Shown here one piece after another: positions 47,940-59,181 of a stretch of 64,000 bases of DNA. The position numbers were made by a program, and so were the translations under genes. Under the pieces are notes generated by a model. The model made no database searches and had not been told where the DNA came from. It was given only the letters and a program-made list of their open reading frames with translations. The DNA lies in NCBI GenBank assembly GCA_028551475.1, contig CM052361.1, positions 24,255,491-24,319,490 of the forward strand. Reading direction: 5' to 3'. This DNA comes from Casuarina equisetifolia (Eukaryota > Streptophyta > Magnoliopsida > Fagales > Casuarinaceae). The first letter of the stretch is position 1. The number at the start of each line of letters is the position of its first letter.

Positions 47940-48514
47940 TAAAGATAGCCGTGTAGATATTATAACTCTCGAGTAAAGTACATATTGGGCTTTCACCAGA
48001 ATTTATAGACGAAAGCAAGAAGGAAGAATTAAATGAATTAACAGTACATGGTGGAGAACAGGTCTCTCAATTCTGGGGATGCAGAAACATGCTCTAGAGA
48101 CCTTTTTCGATTCTGTGTAAAGGAATGACGAGCAGAGTCCTGATACAGCCCTCCTCCCCTTTTCTGTTCCTCCCAGTGGGTTTTTACTGCAGAGTAGGTT
48201 TGGTGGCAACTTAGATATTCGGGTACTCCCTCTATTTGGCTTACATGCTTCCAGGTGACTTTTATGGCAAGGTTGGTGGGAAGAAGGCTTTGATCTTTGT
48301 GTGCAGGCTTCTTTATGGCAGGAGTGGTTCACGTCTCTTTTAGACTTCCTCTTGCACACGTGTACAACCTTTGTTTTGTTTTTTGTTTTTCACACAGTTT
48401 GGTTAATCAATGAGAAAGGAATGCTTGCACTTTTCTCTAACCTCCGAGCTCGGGGAAGTTCTCTTCCTTTCGTTCCTACTTCTTAGGCAGGCTGTAAAGC
48501 AGAGCAAGTACCCA
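47940..48514. other. 5' flank of orphan TIR-F
   Basis: Continuation of the TNL 5'-flank module beyond the LTR insertions. Inverted match to 29865-30450. No gene. Confidence 0.6.
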
Positions 48515-49037
48515 ATGGCTTCTGCCACCAGTATATCAGCTTTTTTTCTTCTTCTTCCTCTTCCTCCTCTTCTTCGTCATTGCCTCGATAGATATACGAA
48601 GTTTTTTTCAGTTTTATAGGTGAAGACACGCAAGAACCTTATGGATGATCTTTCTACTGCTTTGTATAAGAAGGGAATTAACACCTTCAAAGATGGTGAA
48701 AAACTTATAAGAGTGAAAAATCCATCAATCTTGAACTTTTGGAGGCCATAGAAAAATTGAGGTTTCCAATTATTGTTCTCTCAACAAACTATGCATCTTC
48801 AAGATGGTTGCAAGGTGAACTTGTAAAAATTGTTAAGTGCAAGAAACAAAGGAGTATGACTATTTATCTTGTTTTCTATCATGTGGATCCTTCTAATGTA
48901 TGCCATTCAAGAGGAAGTTTTGCATAAGCCTTTGCAAAACATGAACAAAATTTCAAAGGGTATACAAAAGGTAGGAAAGTTGGAAAAATGCTTTGAGAGA
49001 AGTAAGCAGTCTTTCTAGATGGCATTTACATGACATG
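48515..49037 (+). pseudogene. orphan TIR-F, degenerate TIR exon
   Basis: Starts MASATSIS, then frameshifts in the Ser-rich leader. Later pieces read INTFKDGEKL, EAIEKLRFPIIVLSTNYASS, VFYHVDPSNVCHSRGSFA. WCLDEL has become WLQGEL, which keeps the Glu. The splice donor is damaged (GACATGTG instead of GACAGGTG). Intron 1-like sequence follows but no exon 2. Confidence 0.8.
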
Positions 49038-50640
49038 TGATTTTATTCTTGCTTATTTTAGTAAACTCTTTTAATTTTTGACTCCAAAAATAAATAGTTT
49101 GAAAGATAAAATTTTGTCATACCTTCCTTTTTCTACACAAAGTAGTAATTTCCTTGTCAAGTACTAGTAATTAGGCTATAAGCTCACTAGCGGATGATAG
49201 ATTAAAGATTCATTTCATGTCTTCTATGAACTAAAATTTGAGCAAAGATAAAAACGTTGTTGCTAATAAAATTCTATTAAAAGGAAACAGGAAATCATAA
49301 TTTCGATAACAAAATACATAAATTAGCAAAACATTAGAGTTATTTGAAAATGAAATCTTCCACCATTTAAAATTAGGATATAATTTATATAATTTTCCCT
49401 ACACAAGTCTACATTTTCGTATTACATTAGGCTTTGATTTGAAGTAGGAAGAAAATTACCTCAATTTATGATTAAAAAAAGAGTCATGATAAAAAAAAAA
49501 GAAGCCATTGATAAGATCCAAAATATTGAAAATTGATAATTTGGTAAGATATGTTAGTAACATATCTCTTACTTTAAAGTTTGTTGCAGCATGTTGCAAG
49601 AAAGTCTGTCAAAACATTTCCTTCCTCTAATTACTTAATTTACTTCTTATCCATAGCTTTTGCTTGTACTTGGGAGCCGACGTTTCCATTTGCCGAATTC
49701 ATCATTCATATCTTAACTGGATTTGCACATTGTAATCGTCGAGGTAAGTTATGCTAGAAAGCTTACGCATTGAAACAAATCAGATGGAAGTTTTGGCAAC
49801 TTAAAACATTCTATTTTGTTGAAACCAAATTCTACTTGTCCGAATGAATTGGCCACCTAGTTTTGCCGTTGGTCACTTGGGCAACATTAGAAATCTTCTT
49901 GTGAACAATTAGATGTCTCGTCTTCAAATTACTAACAATAGTTACAAGTAAGAAATTTAATACTCACTTAGTTTGCAGTATCTTTTCAAAGTTTTTGTAA
50001 AATGAGTAGAAATAAACATAACTATTGAACATTGAAAAATGGCATTGTAATTAGTTTTGCAAGCATGATTTTTGTTTTTGCTTGTACGACCGGTGATAAA
50101 CATGCTCTTTTTTGTTGTTGAATATTTTACTGTTTAGCCATTATTGAGGCATGGCTAAATTAAATAGATGTTAAGTTGGTAATAAATGACTTATAGATCG
50201 ATTGCTTGTAAAAATAGGATGCCTACTTAAAAGCAATGTTCTGAAAGGGAGGAGAGTTGAAGTAGGAGGCAGCGTTTCAAATGCACAATAGAGGTTGTCA
50301 ATCCATCGCATACGGGTTATCTGTTTCCATTCCTAAATTCCGACTGAAAAAGAGGGATGCAATCTAAGGAAGAAAGGCATGAATACGAAACCAACCAAAG
50401 CTTATAATTCTCATATCAAGTAGTGAAATGGAATTACCTAGTTTCATGATTGCATTTACTGATGCCTAGATGCAAATTGGACAAATAAGTGGCCAGACAG
50501 TAACATTTTGACCTACAACAGCCTTTGAATAATCGTTCCTATTGCTATTTTGAAAAGAACTGTTGAACGGAATGCAACCTTGTATGAAAACATCTCTATT
50601 GCTTTCACTGAAGGAATCAAAATTATCCCCACCGTTAGAA

Positions 50641-50924
50641 AACGCGTCCTAGAGCAGGTTAGACACGCAAAAAGCTTAAACAGAGAGTCATGCAGAAAGG
50701 TCTGCACCTTGAAACCTCCGGTTGCGTTTCCAGACCGCCAACCCCACCATTTTAGTAAAAGTAAACAAAGTTGAAAGTCTACGAAGGCTGAAGAAAGAAG
50801 GCAAAGACTCCCAGCACCTGTCTCTGGTTATGATTCCTTTCGTTGCATTGAGCGTGAGATCCACGAAATGTTTTTGGGTTAGCGTGTCATCCCCCGTTAG
50901 AAAACGCGTAAACGTTTGAACGCG
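50641..50924. promoter_or_regulatory. three AACGCG (CGCGTT) boxes upstream of TNL-G
   Basis: Sites at 50641-50646, 50903-50908 and 50919-50924, about 370-650 bases before the start codon. They match CAMTA-bound rapid stress response elements and keep the spacing seen upstream of TNL-D. Confidence 0.35.
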
Positions 50925-51165
50925 TAAACCCACCAACCCACCATTTTTGAAAAAGTAAACAATGTTGAAAGTCTACAAGCTGAAGGAAGAAGACTAAAGA
51001 CTTTGATTTCTTATACATCGTGAGTTGTTAGCGTCCCTAGCAACTATAGCCGTTAGATCAAGTGGAATCCAGAAGTGCAAGATCCAACCGAAAGACGAGC
51101 GAAGTGTGAAGCAGTGTGAATATTACTGGTTGACATTTTAGTGCTGTTCCCACTATCTAAGATGA

Positions 51166-51172
51166 ATATAAA
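51166..51172 (+). promoter_or_regulatory. possible TATA box of TNL-G
   Basis: TATAAAG-type element about 125 bases before the start codon, kept in TNL-D at the matching place. TTGACA (W-box core) lies about 35 bases upstream. Confidence 0.3.
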
Positions 51173-51292
51173 GAAGATTTCATTTTGGATAATTTGACAA
51201 CTTTGCCGCTACACGGTTTCGTTAGTAGCCGGTGAAGCAGTGTCTGCACCTTTCTCCGACCTCCAAGCCGGGTAAAGCAGCGTAATTCTCCA

Positions 51293-54200
51293 ATGGCTTC
51301 CGCCACCAATATAGCAGCATCTTCTTCCTCTTTGTTGCGCCAATGGAAGTACGATGTTTTTCTTAGTTTTAGAGGCAAAGACACCCGCAAGAACTTTGCA
51401 GATCATTTATATGTTGCTTTGTGTCAAAAGGGAATTAAAACCTTCAGGGATGACGAAAAACTTGACAGGGGAAAAGCCATCTCATTAGAGCTCTTCAAAG
51501 CCATAGAAGAGTCAAGATTCTCGATCATCATTTTCTCAAGAAATTATGCGTCGTCAACATGGTGCCTAGATGAACTTGCAAAGATTGTTGAGTGCATGAA
51601 ACAAAAGAGTATGATTGTTTATCCTATTTTTTACCATGTGGATCCCTCTGAAGTACGCTGTCAAAGTGGAAGTTTTGCGGAGGCCTTTGTTAAACATGAA
51701 GAAGATTCTAAGGAAAATAAAGAAAGAATGCAAAGATGGAGAAATGCCTTGAGAGAAGTGGCCAATCTCTCTGGATGGGACTTAAAGAACAGGTAACACT
51801 ATTATAGCTTCTTTTAGTTAAAATTCTTTGATTTTCAGTTAAAAAAATAACAATTCCTTTTACTTTCTTAATATAATAACAAATGAAACCATGTGGGATA
51901 AATTTATTCTATTATTGTGTCGAATATATTGTGTATTTTCTAACCAAAAATGAACTTTATAGTATAATGCCTTTTACTTTCTTACTTTCCTTTTTTGCTT
52001 TAGTTTTGACTTATTTGAACTGATTAGATTTAGTAGTAGGTTTATTCACATAATGTCTCGAATAAACAAAAAAAAAAGTTTCAAACAATTAGTTTATTCA
52101 TATTGGTTGCTGAAACCAAATTCTACTTGTCCCAAGGAGTCGGTCACCTAGTTTTGTCATTGGTCAATTGGGAAAATTGGAAGTCTATTTGCAAACCACG
52201 AAATGTGTTATCTTCAAATAACTACAAATCATTACAAACTAAAAACCTCACTTAGTTTGTAGCATCTTTTCAAAGTCCCTATGAATACATAAAGGTAAAT
52301 AGAACCTAATGCTTTCACATTAAGACTTCGTGGTTGACAAATTTCATATATTTGACATGAGTGCCAATGTTTTTTTTTTTTCGTAATTGAGGCCAACAGT
52401 GACCCTCTCCTAGAGGAACAATGATTTAGTATAAACTATATGGCCATTCAAGCCATAACTGTTGATCTTGCTTCATATCCTCCAAAGGTTATGTATTCAC
52501 CATGTATAGCTGATTTTTTATTTAAAGTGAAGGCACATTATTGAATCCATGAATATTAGTAGAAAGGAAGATAAGGGAGAATTCTTTTTAACTAAATCAA
52601 TTTAATTAAGAAAAGTAATGGTAAGATGATAAAATGTCAATTAATATGCCTCTTCTGTGTTAAGTCAAAGGATGATTGTGGAGTTTAATTGACAAAATTA
52701 TATTGATAATCAATCATTAAATAATCAAAGTTAGAAAACATATGGCAATCGATTGTCCATGTTTTGGGTCAAACAAATCAAGTAAACCTTGATTATAGTG
52801 CTTTACAAAATACTACAATCTCCACTTTTTGTTAACCTAAGTTGAAATAAAAATATTTAATAAATTTTCTCTTTTTCTTTTTTATGATTCATCTCATGAA
52901 AATTATTATTATTATTCTTCTTAATTTGCAGCTATGAGTCAACAATTATCAATAAAATTTCTGTTGAGATACTTGGTCAATTGAATTCTTTATGTTCAAG
53001 TGTTTCAAAGAACCTTATTGGAATATCCTCTCGCATAAAGAAAATGATGAGTTTATGTAAAGATTTGGAGGTGGATGATGTTTGCTTTATAGGAATATAT
53101 GGGATGGGTGGAATAGGTAAAACAACTCTTGCACATGCTATTTATGAAAAACTTTCTTGTCAATTTGAAGCTAGTGTCTTTCTTGACAATATTAGAGAAG
53201 AAACCAAAATACATGGTCTAGTTGCTTTACAAAGAAAACTCCTTTCCATAATCCTTAAAGAAAGAGAAATTGACATACATAATGTTAAGGAAGGAGTTGA
53301 TATGATCCAAAAAAGATTGCATGGTAAAAAGGTTCTTGTTGTTCTTGATGATGTAGATAAACTTGATCAGTTATGTGCATTGGCACAAACACGTGATTGG
53401 TTTGGCGGAGGAAGTAAAATCATCATAACTACAAGAAATAAGCGTATATTGATTGAGCATGATGTTGGTGAAGATGAAACATATCAGGCTAAAGAATTGA
53501 ATTACGTAGAAGCTCTTGAACTTTTTAGTTGGAAAGCCTTTAAGGAAGACCAACCCCCTACAACTTTTATGGAGCTATCCAAGGAGTTTTTGAAATATGC
53601 AAATGGTCATCCTTTAGCTCTTGAAGTTTTGGGTTCATCCTTATATCATAGAAGTCAAGATTTATGGAAAAGTATGCTGAGAAAAGTAAAAAGATTTGGT
53701 AATGATCAAATCCATGCTATTCTTCAAGTGAGTTTTGATGAACTATCAGAAATGGAGAAAGAAGTTTTTTTGGATATTGCTTGTTTCTTAAATGGGGAGG
53801 AAAAAGATCGTGCAAGAGAGATATTAGAAAGTTGTGGTTATGAGCCAAATATCATTATAGATGACCTCATTAGTAAGTCTCTTATAAAAATCCATCAAGA
53901 CATATTGTGGATGCATGATTTGTTAGAAAATATGGGCCAAAAGATTGTTTATTCTGAATCTTTTGAAGAACCAGGCTCACGCAGCAGATTATGGCTTACT
54001 CAAGACATCTATCATGTTTTGAAGAATGATACAGTAAGTAACTAATTAAAACTAGACTTATAAATTTTTGTATATCTTATACTTTTCTCAAATTTTAGCA
54101 TATATTTCATTGATGTAATTTTTTGTTTTTGGTTATTAGGGTACAAGAAAAGTTAAGGCGATGGTCCTAAAGTCTTCTTCACAAGAAGAATTACATTTGA

Positions 54201-56131
54201 ATCCTAAAGCATTCTTAAAAGTGAAAAATTTAAGATTGTTAAAAATCTCTAATGTTTTCCTCTCTCAAGGCCTTAATCATCTTCCTAACAAGTTACGGGT
54301 TATGGAATGGCTTGGATATCCTTTAAAGTCTTTGCCAAAAAGGGTTATACCTCCTAACCTTGTGGAACTCATTATGCCTTCTAGCTATATTAGAAGTGCA
54401 TGGAAGGGAAAAAAGGTACAATCATCTCTCGTGCAATTGTGTTTGTGTGTGTATGTCTTTCCATAAATTAAATTGATAATTTCTTAATTTCTTATTGTCT
54501 AATATTTTACTACAGAATTTATATGAGTTAAAGATCCTTGATCTTAGATACTCTAAAAATTTAATCAAGACCCCAGATTTCACGGGACTTCCAAATCTTG
54601 AGAAATTGATTCTTCAAGGTTGTGTGAAATTATCTAAGGTAAATCCATCTATTGAAAATCTCAAACGACTTATTTTATTAAACTTAAAAGATTGCAAATC
54701 TCTTAATAGCCTTCCATGTGACATTAGCTTAGATTCTCTTGAAATTCTTATTCTTTATGGTTGCTTGAAAATTAAGAAGTTTCCAGAGATTGTGGGAAAT
54801 ATGAAAAGATTGTCACAACTATATTTGGATGGGACTTCTATAAAAGAGCTTCCTTTGTCGATGGAGCATTTAACTAGCCTTACTTTCATGAATCTAGAAA
54901 GTTGCAAGGGCTTGTTGACTTTTCCAAGAGTCCTTTCTACTTTAACATCTCTAAAAAAACTCAACCTATCCAATTCTTTGATATTTGATAAAATTCCAAA
55001 GAAACAAAGGAATTTGAAATATCTTGAGGAACTTGATATATGTGGAACTACTATAACACAAGCACACTCTCATGGCTTTGGACCGTGGCTACTTACATCA
55101 AGATTCTTCAATCGTTGGTCATTGCCAAAACCCAACATTGGCTTGGTGTTGCCTACTTTGTTCCCAAGCTTATGCTTTTTGACAGAATTGAATTTAAGTT
55201 ATTGTAATTTGTCACATGGAGCAATTCTTAGTGATCTGAGTGGGTTGTCATCATTGGAAGTTCTAAATCTAAGTGGAAATAAGTTTGAGTACATTTCGGG
55301 AAGTATCTCTCAACTTTCTAAGCTCAAGCATGTTTACTTGGATGATTGTAGCAGGCTTCGATCATTGCCAAAATTTGGATCGAGTATCCAATTTTTAAGG
55401 ACTTCGTACTGTACCTTATTGGAAAGAAATTTGAATGAAAGTGATATATTCATTTGTGATGAGAAAGGCCATTATGTTCTAAGGGGTAATTGTTTAGGCA
55501 ATAATGATTACTTTATTCAAAATCCGGACATAGTGGTTATCAAACAACAACGGCAGGTATCTATCTCTCTCCTTCCCCCTCCCTCTCCTTCACAAGTACA
55601 GGTACCTCATTCATCTACAATTAACATTTTTTTTTTGTTCATTTATAATAGGAATTCCTTGACCCTGGAGGAGTAGTGTTTTGTGTTTTACCTGGAGATG
55701 GAATTCCAATGTTGTTCAACAATCTAAATAATGGTTGCTTTGTTAAACTCCAAATTGATCGAGATTCAAATGATAGAGGCAACTGGTTGGTATGTGCTCT
55801 GTATTTTGAATATGAAGCCCCCTCACTTTGTAAATATGTAGAATGTTCAGGCGAATTTGTTATTCATTTTGACACTGATGAAGGTCCTCTTAAAAAACCC
55901 CTAATCCTCCATTACCCTACTGGGCTATATAGATATTGTGTATATATACCATCATTCTGGTTTAGAGAAAGATCATATGACATGAATACATGGAGCTACA
56001 TCAAGGCTTCAATTACCTCTCCAACCATGGATGTCCATTTGTGTGGGGGTCGTTTAATATACAAGAGAAATGTCGAAGACTTTATCCAAATTGTTGCGGC
56101 TTATCCCTTCTTCGTTCAGGCATGTACCTAA
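51293..56131 (+). CDS. TNL-G, intact TIR-NB-LRR receptor
   Basis: Best candidate for a working receptor in the window. Exons: 51293-51792 (TIR, residues 1-166; YDVFLSFRGKDTR, WCLDEL with the catalytic Glu), 52932-54033 (NB-ARC, to ~534), 54140-54415 (to ~626), 54516-55556 (LRR, to ~973), 55652-56131 (post-LRR C-JID-type domain). Total 3399 nt, 1132 residues; every junction is GT-AG and the frame is open throughout. P-loop GMGGIGKTT near residue 223, kinase-2 [29 protein letters not shown] in LWMHDLLENM. The first intron is in phase 2, the others in phase 0. TNL-D is its duplicate. No signal peptide, so the protein is probably nucleocytoplasmic. The recognised pathogen is unknown. Confidence 0.92.
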
Positions 56132-57331
56132 GCGTCTGTTCACAGAGTCATTGGTGAGGAGAATCATATATTGTCAGGAAGCAAGACGACATCGCCATTG
56201 CCTCTGAGTGACTGATGAAACAAGCATCTTTTTTAATATCTTATCATTAGACATTATTTTGTGTATTAAATAAGTTAACTAAATACTCACAACGAGTTCA
56301 TTTGCCACACTAATTGAAAATTTTGAAATTTTTTACTAACATTAGTTCTTTTTTTTTTTTCCCTTCATTTTTATGTAACAAATAGTGGTTACACTATTCC
56401 ATTTAAGAATGTCTAGGAAGCTTGCATTAAACACAACTTCACAAAAAAATGGAGTCGGCTTTATGTCTACAAGCATGTTTTTGTATTTTGCTTAAATGAT
56501 TGGTCATAAACATGCCTTTTTTCCTTGAATTTTAGGTTGTTAGCCATTAATGTGGAATCAATGAAAAAGATGGATGTTAATGTACTAATAAATGATTGCA
56601 AAATTTACTCAAAAAGGACTCTATTTGGATCATTGAACCAATAGTTTGGAATTAAATAATAGTTTCTCTAGTTTTTCTATTATTTAGTCAACTGAGGATG
56701 ACATAATGTAGTTTTCAATAAAGGTTTCACACAAGTAAAGAAACAAAGAGATATAGAAACACATATTATAGTTCATTGATCATATTAAAGTCCTTTTTTA
56801 ATTGCTGCTCTTTTTAGATTTTAGTTCTTTAACATTTAAGAACTTTCCCGTATCACTAAACAATTCAAACAGGCTAGCTATAGTGAAGCCACCAATTCAA
56901 AACACAAGGTGTTCATGTGTGAATTCCAACACAAAATAAACAGGTAAAGTTCAACGCAAGGGAAATAACAAAATAAGGCTCAAACAAGTTTGAGATGTAT
57001 TTAATTGTTAATCTATGCTTGAGTTCCCAAACCAACCCCATCTGCAATTTAAACAGGCTTGTATCATTTTACTCCCCTCCTATAAGGCTGAAAAGGTCAA
57101 AAATCCACTTTAGAGTCTTCAAAACCCTGAAGAACTTTCTATTCCGAAAGTTATACCTTTGGCTTGTAGATATAACAACCACAGGGAGACATTCATGACT
57201 TGAGCTCCACACAACAAATCATAAGATATTAACTTGAATCACTGAAATTTTGTTCAGATTAAGGCATCAATAACTCAAATGGAAGCAATAACATCTTCCA
57301 CGCTTTGAATTTCTTCTCCTCCATCCTCTTC
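56132..57331. other. TNL-G 3' flank
   Basis: Non-coding, colinear with 22027-23183. No gene seen. Confidence 0.6.
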
Positions 57332-57544
57332 CTACTCCTCGTCGCTCTCGCCCCCATAACCATCAACCTCAGACCTTTCGTTCAGATAGTTCACCGCAAC
57401 CCGACCCAGCACCAACTTATCTGAATTCAAAATGTCAAACAAGTGCAATGTCCTCGGCGTCAATATCTTTAGCGTTCCCATATTACGGCTGCTAAGCCGC
57501 ACAGTATCCAATATTTCGGTCGTCAAGAACATCGACTTCTCTTT
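57332..57544 (-). pseudogene. ribosomal protein L4 last-exon relic (copy 3)
   Basis: Minus strand after CAG: KEKSMFLTTEILDTVRLSSR, NMGTLKILTPRTLHLFDILN, SDKLVLGRVAVNYLNERSEV, then an acidic tail stopping early. The best preserved of the three copies. Confidence 0.65.
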
Positions 57545-57623
57545 CTGGTCGACACATCGGATTGTATTTGTTTATGCCTCCAAAATAAATATTAAAAATC
57601 AGTGCTTAATCCGAAGTCCTGAG

Positions 57624-58869
57624 TGAAAGTGAAAATTGCTTAGTTGAAAATTCAGATCATTCCTCATCAACCTCCACGTCAAATGAAGTTGCATCATCCG
57701 GAGAGTCATCCCCAATCCATCCTACGGATCATCCTATGATAGACTGTTTCACTTAAAGCATTCTATCTGCCACCACTATCTTCGATGACCCATATCACAC
57801 GTGTCAATATCCATCTCCACCTGAAGAGCATTTTGGTGGAGAGTTTGGACAATACTTTGAAGAAGAATTAGAAGTTGAGCTTGATCAACTTGTAACTTTT
57901 TTAATGTTTGCACTAGATCCCGAGAATTATTTATCAATGGAAGAACAAACTGGATTGCAAGCAGTCTTTGAGGTAGGAGAGTCTTCACATCAGGTCACAA
58001 ATAAACAAACTATGCAGGAACCATGTTCAGTGTGGCCTTTTGATAATGGACCCACTAGAAACTTGTTTCAGAATTCAAGCTTAGCACCGAGTGTTAATAT
58101 TAAGGTGGAACCTCTCTCTCCTCCTTTGCAAGACATGAATCCTAATGGTCTTGATGGGTTCCAACCCGTTAGCAATTATGAAATGGACTTGCCCAATACA
58201 GAAGGTCTGGAGGCAGTATCAGAATATCCGTCACTACAGGTTTTAGATTACCCGATGTTCCACACCTTGGGAATGGATGTAGTTGCTGACCATCATCTTA
58301 TGGACCACGAAGTACAAAGACCTTTATCTTCCTTTGGTCCATTAGATGATCCCTGCAATGTTCTACTTGATTTGGAACTGCAAGATACTGATTTTGTGTC
58401 AGGTTTTCTTAATGAAGAGGAGCAAGTGGCGTTGATGAGAAATGAGCTAGGAACCATGAATGGAGGAAGTAACGAGCTGAATGCATGTTTTGATAATGAG
58501 TCTGTGGGCTCCACTCGTCATGATGGGCAAAGAAGTTAGAGAAAGGGACCCACCTTATCTACACGTTCCTCTCCCTAGCTTGTTTCTTTGTACATTATCT
58601 TGTTTGTAGTCAGTTAAATGTCTTGTCTTGATTATTCGTATTGCAAGTGGGTTGTAAGAAAGTAAGTTAGTCATGATGCCTTTTTTGTGTATAAATAGGC
58701 AACAAGCAGAGGGTCTCTGTGTGGAAAACACTAGCTCTCTTTTCAGTGTTATCAATTCTGTATCCTTTTATTTGTAGTAAAGAAGCTCATCTCTACACGA
58801 GCTCTACCAAGCTCTTTTTCGTGTTCTAAGCTTCTCACTAGTTTTTCCATCAAACTTCAAATTTCTTCT
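57624..58869 (+). mobile_element. 1.25-kb insertion with 5-bp flanking duplication
   Basis: The rpl4-flank repeat is continuous at 23.5 kb but here is interrupted between CTGAG at 57619-57623 and CTGAG at 58870-58874. The insert starts TGAAAGTG. Its last ~300 bp look like LTR promoter and leader sequence (TATAAATAGG near 58690), and its middle holds a protein-like open frame. No matching 5' LTR is visible and the right end lacks the usual CA, so the class is uncertain: a partial LTR element carrying host sequence, or another kind of insertion. Confidence 0.5.
57904..58539 (+). CDS. open frame of unknown function inside the insertion
   Basis: Up to 211 codons, acidic and rich in Ser, Pro, Asn and Leu, with pieces such as VNIKVEPLSPPLQD and LDLELQDTDFVSGFLNEEEQ. 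The composition recalls the activation region of a plant transcription factor (NAC-like tails look similar), but I recognise no domain and the DNA-binding part is absent. Probably a captured fragment rather than a gene. Confidence 0.35.
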   Translation: MFALDPENYLSMEEQTGLQAVFEVGESSHQVTNKQTMQEPCSVWPFDNGPTRNLFQNSSLAPSVNIKVEPLSPPLQDMNPNGLDGFQPVSNYEMDLPNTEGLEAVSEYPSLQVLDYPMFHTLGMDVVADHHLMDHEVQRPLSSFGPLDDPCNVLLDLELQDTDFVSGFLNEEEQVALMRNELGTMNGGSNELNACFDNESVGSTRHDGQRS

Positions 58870-59000
58870 CTGAGGCAATCTGCACTGAAAGGTCTTCACA
58901 TATGGGCTAATGTATAAGACGGAGTCACAGCTCCCAGCAAGCGCTACGCAATTTGGCGGAGCTTGGCGGGAGTGTGTCTGCGCGAACTTCAATCAGGATG
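58870..59000. repeat. ~130-bp repeat next to the rpl4 relic (copy 3)
   Basis: Third copy of the block at 23510-23650 (GCTAATGTATAAGACGGAG, GATGTCAGGTTC), cut off from its rpl4 relic by the insertion at 57624-58869. Confidence 0.65.
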
Positions 59001-59019
59001 TCAGGTTCATCTTTACTTC

Positions 59020-59181
59020 TTCGTTATTAGAGAGCACAAAAAACTAAAGATATAGTCCTAAACTAAGGTTCACAAGATGAATCATATTTAAATGGAAAAA
59101 CCTTCTTAAAAATGAAGGATTTATGATTACTTAGAACTTATAATGTGCACCTTTTGCAAGGTCTTCTAGTCATTTGTCCAA
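59020..59181 (+). pseudogene. TNL exon 3 relic (copy 3)
   Basis: ATATAGTCCTAAACTAAGG, TTCACAAGATGAATCATATT, CTTTTGCAAGGTCTTCTAG. It matches the 5' two thirds of the relic at 24940 and then joins PPR sequence directly at about 59181. Confidence 0.65.

Larger units (their letters stand above)
49038..51292. other. TIR-F intron 1 relic, then TNL-G 5' region
   Basis: 49038-50030 matches TNL intron 1. Near 50035 it switches directly to TNL 3'-flank sequence (as at 13960), and from 50140 on it is colinear with 16020-17214. The junction shows that exons 2-5 of gene F were deleted. No coding feature. Confidence 0.65.
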
